Shown here one piece after another: positions 48,802-59,100 of a DNA stretch of 64,000 nt. Within the stretch, counting starts at the first letter, position 1. Every line of letters starts with the position of its first letter. The DNA lies in contig NZ_CP107945.1 of assembly GCF_036057275.1 (NCBI RefSeq), positions 1,736,001 to 1,800,000 of the forward strand. The letters run 5' to 3'. A model generated the notes under the pieces. That model searched no databases, was not told where the DNA came from, and saw only the letters and a program-made list of their open reading frames with translations. The position numbers and the translations under genes are program-made. Origin of the DNA: Streptomyces sp. NBC_00390. Its GTDB lineage: Bacteria > Actinomycetota > Actinomycetes > Streptomycetales > Streptomycetaceae.

Positions 48802-50058
48802 TCAGGCGGCGGGGAGTTCGAGCGTCGTCTCGCCGCGCCGGGACGCGTTCACGAGGACGGCCATGTTCCCGGAGGGGCGCACGTTGTCGTGCATCATCTG
48901 GTGCATGCGCCCGATGTCCTCGAAGCCTTCGCAGGCGGACAGGCAGGGGTCGAGCATGCCCGCGCCGACGAGGTTGATGACCTCGCGGCACTGGCGCGTG
49001 TCGGCGTAGTGCGAGCCCTGGAGGCGCTTGGAGCGCATCCACAGGTGGCGCAGGTCGACGTCGCCGTTGTAGCCGGAGGTGCCGCCGCAGATCACCACCA
49101 TGCCGGCGTTGTCGCACAGGTACATCGAGGTCGGCAGGGTGTCCTGGCCGCTGTGCTCCAGCACGATCCGCGGGGACTTGCGCTCGCCGAGGATCTCCCA
49201 GATCTTCTTGCCCACCCCGCGGGCACCGCGCAGGAACCGCGCCGACGCCTCGGCGTCCCCGGTGTCGGGCAGCCGGCCCCAGTGGTCGAAGTCGCGGCGG
49301 TTGACGGTGCCCGCCGCGCCGAGGCGGCGGCAGTACGCGGCGCGGTCCTCGTCGGAGACCACGGCGATCGGGATGCCGCCGGCCAGTTTGACGAGCTGGA
49401 TGGCCATCGAGCCGAGGCCGCCCGCGCCGCCCCAGATGAAGACGGGGTCGCCGGGGCGGACGGTGTTGCCCTGCCAGCCGAACAGCTGCCGGTAGGCAGT
49501 GGGTCCGGTGAGCAGGAAGGCCGCCGACTCCTCCCACGACAGGTGGGCGGGCTTGGGGTGGCACTGGTACTCGTCGACGCGGCAGAACTGGGCGAAGGAA
49601 CCATAGTTGGTCTCGTAGCCCCAGGCCTTGATGCTCTCGGAGACCAGCGGGTCCGTGCCCATCCGGATGTCCTCGGCGGTCTCGTCCCACTGGCCGCTGG
49701 TGAGCAGCACGTGGTCGCCCACCTTGACGTTGCGGACGCCTTCGCCGACGGCCCACACCACGCCGGAGGCCTCCGAGCCGCCGATGTGGAAGTCCTCGGT
49801 CTGGCCCTGGCGCTGCCGCATGCCGATGACGTCGACGGGCTTGCCCAGCGAGGACCACACGTTGTTGTAGTTGATGCCGGCGGCCATCACGTAGACCAGC
49901 ACCTGGCCCCGGCCCATGGCGGGGGTGTCGACGACCTCGGTCCGGAACGCCTGCTTCGGCGGACCCAAACGGTTCTGACGGATCACCGAGGCGTACATCT
50001 GCCGCGGGACCTCACCGAGCGGCGGCGTCTCGCCGACCTCGTAGAGCGGCTTCGTCAT
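48802..50058 (-). CDS. pteB: Crotonyl-CoA carboxylase/reductase
   Basis: This 418-residue MDR-type reductase starts at ATG 50058. It has AAGINYNNVWSSLGKP, the WGGAGGLGSMAIQLVK dinucleotide site and a C-terminal RRGETTLELP-like end. Such enzymes reductively carboxylate 2-enoyl-CoA to alkylmalonyl-CoA. In filipin synthesis PteB is thought to make the hexylmalonyl-CoA used by the last module. Located 58 bases after the terminal PKS, whose final AT carries the non-malonyl GAGH motif. Confidence 0.9.
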   Translation of the reverse strand: MTKPLYEVGETPPLGEVPRQMYASVIRQNRLGPPKQAFRTEVVDTPAMGRGQVLVYVMAAGINYNNVWSSLGKPVDVIGMRQRQGQTEDFHIGGSEASGVVWAVGEGVRNVKVGDHVLLTSGQWDETAEDIRMGTDPLVSESIKAWGYETNYGSFAQFCRVDEYQCHPKPAHLSWEESAAFLLTGPTAYRQLFGWQGNTVRPGDPVFIWGGAGGLGSMAIQLVKLAGGIPIAVVSDEDRAAYCRRLGAAGTVNRRDFDHWGRLPDTGDAEASARFLRGARGVGKKIWEILGERKSPRIVLEHSGQDTLPTSMYLCDNAGMVVICGGTSGYNGDVDLRHLWMRSKRLQGSHYADTRQCREVINLVGAGMLDPCLSACEGFEDIGRMHQMMHDNVRPSGNMAVLVNASRRGETTLELPAA

Positions 50059-50116
50059 GTCTCTCTCCCACCTCTGCTCTGTCTGGTCCGGAGTGCTCGC
50101 GGTGGTCGCGGGCCGG

Positions 50117-53100
50117 TCAAGCGGTCGTTTCGTCGAGAGGGGCGGCGGGGCCGGACGGATCCGTGACAATGTCCGCCAGCCAGGACCCCACCGCCGCCGC
50201 AGTGGTGCCGGCGTGGTCCTCCATCATCGAGTAGTGGTTTCCGGCCACTTCGACGATCGTGTCCACGTGCTCGGGCGGTGCCGCGCGTCCATCGCCGTCC
50301 GCGGCGCCGACCAGCATGGGCTCGCTCGCCCGTACGAGCAGGGTCGGCGCGGCGATCTCCGGCGCGGCCCAGTCGTCGAACAGGTGCATGTAGCGGCCCA
50401 TCGCGGTGAGCTGTTCGCCGCCGGACCTCATGAAGTCCAGGCGCTGCGACTGCGCTTGGGCCATGGCGTTGAGCACCTGGTGGTCGAAGGGGATCTCGCG
50501 GCTGAAGCTGTCGACCATCACCACGGCCGCAGGCTTCTCGCCCATGGCCTCCAGGCGCGCCGCCACGCCGTGGGCGATCCAGCCGCCAGAGGAGTAGCCG
50601 AGCAGGACGACGGGCTTGCCGCCCGCGCGTTCCCGTACCGTCTGCGCGTGCAGGCGCAGCACGGCCTCCACATCGGACGGGACCGGCTCGCCCTTCTCGT
50701 AGCCCGGGTGGGTCAGCGCCCACATGTCCAGCCGGTCGCGGAAGGGTGCGGCGAACCGCGCGTACTGGTGCGCCCCGGCCGGTACGACGTACGGCGAGAA
50801 ACACATCAGCGCGAGGTGCCGGTCGCCCTGCGAGAACCGCACCGGAGCGGGCCGTTCGGCCAGTTCCTCGGGCCGCTCGAAGGAGGGCCGGAAGCGGGCC
50901 GCCTCCATCAGCATCCCCATGGCCTCGGCGGCCGTCCCGTTCTCGCTCGCATGCTGGTAGAGCTGGACCAGCATGTCGGCCGGCCGTTCCTCCGCGGCTC
51001 CGCGGCCCGCGCCTGAGAGCTGCGTCAGCAGGTGCTTGGCGAGCCTGGCGGGCGTGGGGTGGTCGAAGGCCAGTCCGGCGGGCAACTTGAGACCGGTCGC
51101 CGCCGACAGGCGCCGGCGCAAGTCGATCGCGGTGAGCGAGTCGAAGCCCAGCTCCAGGAACTGCGCGGTGGGCGGCACGTCCTCGGCCGACACGTGGCCG
51201 AGCACCACGGCGCTCTGGGAGCGGATGTGCTCGAGCAGGCGCTCCTCCTGCTCTGCCGGGGCGAGTCCGGCGAGTTCGGTAGCCAATCCCGCTTCGGCGC
51301 CGGTCTCCTCGTCGGCGGCCTGCTCGGCCTCCAGGAGCCGCTGTACGTCCGGCAGATCGGCCAGCAACGGGCTGGGCCGTCCCACGGTGAAGGCGGGCAG
51401 GAACCGCTCCCAGTCGATCGGGGCGACGGTCAGGGCCGCCTCGTCGTGCTCGACGGCCTGGTGCAGTGCGGAGATGGCCAGCTCGGGGGCCATGAAGCCC
51501 AGGCCCCGCTTCTCGCCGCGCTCCTGGACCGCCTCGTCGACCATGCCGCCGCCGGCCCAGCCGCCCCAGGCGACCGAGGTCGCGGTCAGGCCGCGGGCCC
51601 GCCGCCGCAGTGCCAGGGCGTCGAGGAAGGCGTTGGCACAGGCGTAGGAGGCCTGCCCGCCGCTGCCCCAGACGCCGGCGCCGGAGGCGAAGAAGACGAA
51701 CGCGTCCAGCTCACGGCCGTCGAGCAGCTCGTCCAGGTGGACGGCACCGGTGACCTTGGAGGCTGCGGCTTCGGCGAACTCGTCGAGGCCGGCGTCGGCC
51801 AGCATGGACGACCGTGCCGTGCCGGCGGCGTGCAGCACCGCGGTGAGCGGGTGCCTGGTCTCGATACCGGCGAGCAGCCGCGCGACCGCGTCGCGGTCGG
51901 CGATGTCGCAGGCGGCAATGGTGACTTCGGTGCCCAGTGCGGTCAGCTCCGCGTGCAGTTCCTGCGCGCCGGGGGCGTTGGGCCCGCTTCTGCTGGTCAG
52001 CACCAGGTGCTGCGCGCCCGCGCCGGCCAGCCAGCGGGCGAGGTGCCGTCCCACGCCGCCGGTTCCGCCGGTGACCAGGACGGTGCCGCGAGGCTGCCAC
52101 GGCATGGCGGGCTCCGCATCGGCGGCCCGCGCACGGACCAGGCGCCGACCGAAGACGCCGTCGGTGCGTACGGCGAGCTGGTCCTCGTCGTGCTGGGCCA
52201 GCACTCCGGCCAGGCGGCGCAGTGCGTGCTCGTCCAGCGCCTCGGGCAGGTCGACCAGACCGCCCCAACGCCGGGGCTGTTCCAGCGCGGCCACGATGCC
52301 CAGGCCCCACAGCTGTGCCTGGTCGGCGTCGCGCAGCGGGTCGGTGGCTCCGGTGGACACGGCGCCTCGGGTCGCGCACCACAGCGGTGCCTGGACGTCC
52401 AGGTCGCCCAGCGCCTGCATCAGGGTCACGGTCGCGGCGAGGCTCGCGGACAGCGTCGGGTGGGCCGGGTGGCGGCCGGGTGCGAGGCCCAGCATCGAGA
52501 GGACTCCGGCGGGCTGTTCGGCGCCGAGTTCCTCGGCAAGTCGGTTCGCTGCGTCCGCGCGGTCACAGTCGACGGGGAGTTCGACGACCCGCACCTTGGC
52601 GCCGTGGGCGCCGAGCACCCCGACGACGCACGGCGCCCACTCCTCGTCCGCCAGGCCGGCGGGGAGGACGGCGAGCCACAGGCCGCCCAGGTCCGGTGCG
52701 GGGTGGTCGGTCAGCTGCCGGAAGGAGACGCGGTAGCGCCAGCTGTCCACCATGGACTTCTCGCGGCTTCGCCGGCGCCAGGCGGACAGCACCGGCAGCG
52801 CCGGGCCGATGAGGGCGTCGTCCGCCCCGAGCTCACCGGCGAGCCCGGGCAGGTCCGTGTTCTCCACCATCTCCCAGAACCGGGCCTCGACCGGATCGGC
52901 GCCCACGGGCACCGGGGCGAGGCCCTCCAGCCAGTAGCTCTGCCGCTGGAACGCGTACGTCGGCAGGTCCACGCGCCGTTCGGGATGCCCGGCGAAAGGG
53001 ACCGTCCAGTCCACGTGCACGCCGTTCACGTGCAGTTCGGACACGGAGCGCAGGAAGCGGTCCATGCCGCCCTTGTCCCTGCGCAACGAGGCACCGGTTA

Positions 53101-56100
53101 CGGCGTCGGCACCGGCCTCCTCTGCGATCTCCTGCACGGCGCCGGTCAGCAGCGGGTGCGGGCTGCACTCGACGAACACCCCGTGCCCGTCCTCCAGCAG
53201 CGTCCGCACGGTCTGCTCGAACTCCACCGTGCGGCGGGCGTTGCGGTACCAGTACTCGGCGTCCAGGGCAGTGGTGTCCAGCACCGTACCGGTCACCGTG
53301 GAGTAGAAGGGGATCTCCGCCGCGCGCGGCGCGACCGGGGCCAGCAACTCCAGCAGCTCCATGCGCAGGCTCTCGACCTGGGCGGAATGCCCGGCGCCGG
53401 TGGCGCCGCGGACCTTGCGCACGCGTACGCCTTCACCTTCGAGCTCCGCCAGCAGCTCGTCGACAGCACCGGGCGCTCCGGAGACGGTCAGGGCGGCGGG
53501 CCCGTTGACGGCGGCGACCGACAACCGGTCCCCGTACTTCTCCAGCCTCGCGCGGGCCCGGTCAGCGGGCATCGCGACCGCCAGCATCGCGCCCTTGCCC
53601 ATCAGCTTGGTCAGCGCGCGGCTGCGCAGGGCTACGATCCGGGCCGCGTCGTCCAGCGTCAGCGCCCCCGCGACGTACGCGGCGGCGATCTCGCCCTGCG
53701 AGTGGCCGACGACGGCGGCAGGCGTCACACCGTAGGAGTGCCACAGGGCGGCCAGCGACACCATCACCGTGAACAGCGCAGGCTGGGCGACCTCCACCTC
53801 GGCCATGCCCGGCGCGCCCGGCTCGGCGCGCAGGACGTCGAGCAGCGGCCAGTCGATGTAGGGGGCGAACGCCTCGGCGCAGGCCTTCGCCTGCTCGGCG
53901 AAGACCGGGGAGATGTCCAACAGTTCCCTGGCCATCTCCGTCCACTGCGAGCCATGGCCGGGGAAGACGAGGACGACCTTGCCGGAGGCTGTTGTGGTGC
54001 CCTGGACCACGGTGTCCGCGGGTTCGCCGTCGGCGAGCGCCGCGAGCCCGGCCCGCAGCTCGTGCCGGTCGCGGCCGACAATCACGGCCCGCTGCTCCAG
54101 CTGCGTCCGCGTGGTGACGAGGGCGCGGCCGACGTCGGGCAGGGAGAGCCCTTCGGTGCGGTCGAGGTGGTTCAGCAGCCGACGCGCCTGCTCGCGCAGG
54201 GAGCGCACGGACTTGGCGGACAGCGCCCACGGGAACACGTCCACGGCCTGGGCGGCGGGGGTACCGTCCGGGGTTTCGGGGGCCTGCTCGTCCTCGGCGG
54301 CGGGCCCGGTCTCCGGGGCCTGCTCGATGATGGTGTGCACGTTGGTGCCGCTCATCCCGAACGAGGAGACGGCTGCGCGGCGGGGGCTGCCCTGGCCGGG
54401 CCAGGCGGTCTGCTCGGTCAGCAGGCGTACGTTCCCGCTGGACCAGTCGACGTCCGGGGTCGGCTCGTCGACGTGCAGCGTCTGCGGCAGGACGCCGTTG
54501 CGGATGGCCATCACCATCTTGATGACGCCGCCGACGCCCGCGGCCGCCTGGGAGTGGCCGATGTTGGACTTCAGCGAGCCGAGCCACAGCGGCCGGTCCT
54601 GCGAGCGCTCCTTGCCGTACGTGGCCAGCAGTGCCTGTGCCTCGATGGGGTCACCGAGCCTGGTGCCGGTGCCGTGGGCCTCCACGGCGTCCACCTGGCC
54701 CGGGGCGAGCCGGGCGTTGGCCAGTGCCTGCCGGATCACCTGCTGCTGGGCCTTGCCGCTGGGAGCGGTCAGGCCGTTGGAGGCGCCGTCCTGGTTGACC
54801 GCGCTGCCCCGCACGACGGCCAGGACCTCGTGCCCGTTACGGCGCGCGTCGGACAGGCGCTCGACCAGGACCAGGCCCACGCCCTCGGCGAAGCCGGTGC
54901 CGTCAGCGGACGAGGAGAACGCCTTGCAGCGGCCGTCGGCGGACAGCGCGCGCTGCCTGCTCGACATCGTGAACGCGGACGGGCCGGCCATCACCATCAC
55001 GCCGCCGGCCAGCGCCATCGAGCACTCGCCGTTGCGCAGCGCCTGCACGGCCAGGTGGAGGGCAGTCAGCGAGGACGAGCACGCGGTGTCCACGGTGACC
55101 GACGGCCCCTGCAGGCCGAAGGCGTAGGAGAGGCGGCCGGCGATCACGCTGGCCGAGTTGCCGCTGGAGAGGTAGCCCTCGACGCCGTCGGGCACCTTGA
55201 GCGGGCGGGCGGCGTAGTCCTGGTAGCCGGAGCCGATGAACACGCCGGTGCCGGTGGAGCGCACCGTGTGGGGGGCGATCCCAGCGCGTTCGAAGGCCTC
55301 CCACGTGGTCTCCAGCAGCAGGCGCTGCTGCGGGTCCATGGCGATGGCCTCGCGCGGGCTGATCCCGAAGACGGCGGGGTCGAACTCGTCCGCGTCGTGC
55401 AGGAAACCGCCGTGGGTGGTGTACGTGGTGCCGGGGTGGTCGGGGTCCGGGTGGTAGAGCGCCTCGACGTCCCAGCCGCGGTTGCCGGGGAACCGGGAGA
55501 TCGCGTCGCGGCCGGAGGCGACCAGCTCCCACAGGTCCTCGGGCGAGCGCACGCCGCCGGGGTAGCGGCAGGCCATCCCGACGATGGCGATCGGCTCGTC
55601 CAGCACTGCGGCGGCCGCCGAGGCCGTGGCCTCCGGGTCCTCCCCATCGGTGACTTCAGCAAGCAGGTGAGCGGCGAGGTCCGCGGCCGTGGGGTGGTCG
55701 AAGACCAGGGTCATCGGCAGGGCCAGACCGGTCACCTCGTTGATCCGGTTGCGGAGTTCCACCGCGGTCAGGGAGTCGAAGCCGAGGTCCCGGAAGGACC
55801 GGTCGGCCTCGATCGCGCCCGCTCCGCGGTGGCCGAGGACGGCGGCGGCGTGCGTGCGCACGAGGTCCACGAGGGCGCGTTCCCGGTCGTCGTGCGACAA
55901 CCCGGCCAGACTCTCGGCGAGCGCCCTGGAACCGCGGCCCGCCTCGGGGGCGTCCTCCGCGAGTGTCGCGCGCACCTCGGGGAGGTCGCCGAGCAGCGGG
56001 CTGGGGCGGCCGAGGGTGAACGGCACGATGAAGCGCGACCAGTCCACGTCGGCCACGGTCAGCAGGGTCTCGTCGCGGTCGAGTGCACGCTGCAGGGCGG

Positions 56101-59100
56101 TGATCGCCGATGCGGGGGTCATCGCGCGGAGCCCGCGGCTGCGCAGCCGCTCCTCGTCGTCCCCGTCCTCGACCATGCCTCCGTCGGCCCACGGGCCCCA
56201 GGAGACGGCGGTCGCGGTGAGGCCGCGGTCGCGGCGCTGCCGCGCGAGCCCGTCCAGGAAGGCGTTGCCCGCCGCATAGGCGGCCTGGCCGCCGCTGCCC
56301 CAGACGCCGGAGATGGAGGAGAAGAGGACAAAGGCGTCGAGCTCCTGATCGCCCAGCAGCTCGTCCAGGTGTGCCGCGCCGCCGGCCTTCGCGGCGAGCG
56401 CGGCGGCGAAGGCGGCCGGGGTGCTGTCGTCCACCATGCCGGCGTCAGCGACTCCGGCGGTGTGCACGACGGCGGCGAAGGTGTGCTCGGCGAGCAGGGC
56501 CGCCACGGCGTCGCGGTCGGCCACGTCGCACGCGGCGACGGTCACGCGGGCGCCGAAGGTCTCCAGTTCGGCCCGCAGTGCGGCGGCGCCCGGGGCGTCC
56601 GCGCCCCGGCGGCTGGTGAGGACGAGGTGCTCGGCGCCGTTGCGTGCCAGCCAGCGGGCGACGTGGCCGCCCAGCGCACCCGTGCCGCCGGTGATCAGGA
56701 CGGTGCCCCCGGGCTGCCAGCGGCCGGTGGCCGGGCGGGCCGGTGCGTGGGCGAGCCGCCGGGCGAAGACGCCGGAGGCGCGGACGGCGAGCTGGTCCTC
56801 CTCCCACCGGCCCGTCTGCGCCCTTCCCAGCACCCCGGCGAGACGTGCGGCGGCCTGGTCGTCGACGGTCTCCGGCAGGTCGATCAGGCCGCCCCAGCGC
56901 CGGGGCAGTTCCAGGGCGACGGTCCGGCCCAGGCCCCAGACCTGGGTGTGCCGTGCGTTGCGTAAGGAGTCGGAGCCGCTCACGGCCACCGCGCCCGAGG
57001 TGAGGCACCACAGCGGGGCGTCGACGCCCGCGTCGCCCAGGGCCTGGACGAGCAGCAGGGTAGGCAGCACGGGGTCGTCGCTGACGAGCAGGGACAGCAC
57101 GCCGTCGACCGGCCCGAGCCCGGCCAGTTCCCCGGCCAGCCCGGCGCGGTCACTCTCCGCACCGACGACCAGGGTCTTCAGGTCGACGTCACGGGCAGTC
57201 AGCGCGGTGCGGACCGCGGCAATCTGCTCGTTCTCCTCCTCCGGCACGGCCAGCAGCCAGGTGCCGCCGATGCCGGCCGGAGCGATCCCGCCCAGGAGGG
57301 TCCACGACTCGCGGTAGCGCCAGTCGTCGACGGCGGACTGCTCCTTGCGCTGCCGCCGCCACGACGACAGCCTGGGCAGCACGTCGCTGAACGCGTCCTC
57401 GGCAGCGATGTCCAGGGTCTCGGCGAGGGCCTGCAGGTCCTCGCGCTCCACGGTCTCCCAGAACTCCGCGTCCACCGGATCCACCGCCGCGGGGGCAGCA
57501 TGCTGCGTCTCCACCCAGTACCGCTCGTGCTGGAACGCGTACGTCGGCAGGTCGACCTTCCGCGCACCCGAGAAGAGGACGCTCCAGTCCACCGCGACAC
57601 CGTGGGTGTGCAGCTGCGCGAGTGCCGTGACGAGCGCCTGCCGCTCGGGACGGTCCGCACGCAGCAGCGGCACCGTGACGGCACCGTCCACGCAGCCCTG
57701 CGCCATCCCGCTCAGGACGCCGCCGGGGCCGATCTCGACGAAGGTCGTCACGCCCAGGTCGTGCAGGGTCTGCACGCCGTCGGCGAAGCGGACTGCCTCG
57801 CGGACGTGCCGGACCCAGTACTCGGCCGTGTACGCCTCGACGAGCTCACCCGTGACGTTGGAGACGACGGGGAGCTGCGACTCCTCGAAGGTCAGACCGC
57901 GCACGACCTGCGCGAACTCCTCCAGCATGGGGTCCATGAGCGGGGAGTGGAACGCGTGGCTGACCTTCAGCCGGGACGTCTTGCGGCCCTGCTCGGCGAT
58001 GGCCGCGGCAATCGCCAGGGCTGCCGTCTCGTCACCGGAGATCACCACCGACGAGGGGCCGTTGACCGCGGCGATGGCCACCCCGTCGGTGAGGTGCGGC
58101 AAGACCTCCTCTTCGGTGGCCTGCACGGCGACCATCACGCCGCCGGCCGGCAGCGCCTGCATCAGCCGGGCGCGGGCGGACACCAGCTTCGCCGCGTCGT
58201 CGAGCGACAGTGCGCCGGCCACGTGCGCGGCCGCGATCTCGCCCACGGAGTGGCCCACGACGAAGTCCGGTCGCACGCCCCAGGATTCGAGGAGCCGGAA
58301 CAGCGCCACCTCGACGGCGAACAGCGCGGGCTGGGTGCACCCGGTCTGGTGAAGCGTTTCAGCATCGACGTCGACCGGCGCATCCAGACGCGCGCACACC
58401 TCGTCGTAGGCCTCGGCGAAGACGGGGAACGCCGCGTACAGCTCACGGCCCATGCCGATGCGCTGCGAGCCCTGGCCTGAGAAGAGGAAGCCGGTCTTGC
58501 CGCCGGCCGGGCGTCCCAGCAGCACACGGGACGAGGGGGTCCCTGCGGCCAGGTCCTTGAGCCCGAGAAGCAGTTCCTCGTGGCTCTCCCCCACGACCGC
58601 GGCCCTGTGGCGCAGCGCCGCCCGGGTCGTGGCCAGGGACAGCCCGACGTCCTCGGGCCGGGCCTCGCCCTGTGCGAAGGGCAGCAGCCGGGCCGCCTGG
58701 GCCTGCAGCGCCGCGTCACTCTTGGCGGAGAGCACCCAGGCCGGCGGGTCGGCGGCGGGAGGAGCCCCTGCAGACTCCTCGGCTGCGGTCTCCTCGTCGT
58801 GGGCCGGGGCCTGTTCGATGATGGTGTGGGCGTTGGTGCCGCTGACGCCGAAGGACGACACTGCGGCACGGCGCGGATGGTCCGTCTCCGGCCACTCCAT
58901 GGCCTCGGTCAGCAGCCGGACCTCACCGGCCGACCAGTCCACGTGCGGTGTGGGCTCCTCGACGTGCAGGGTCTGCGGGATGACGCCGTGGCGCATCGCC
59001 ATGACCATCTTGATGATGCCGCCGACGCCGGCGGCGGCCTGGGCGTGGCCGATGTTGGACTTCAGCGAGCCCAGCCACAGCGGCCGTCCCTCCGGCCGCT

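Noticed and set aside
51032..56965. Plus-strand open frame of nearly 2000 codons inside the PKS
   Set aside because: Antisense shadow caused by GC-rich codon bias; low-complexity and without domains.
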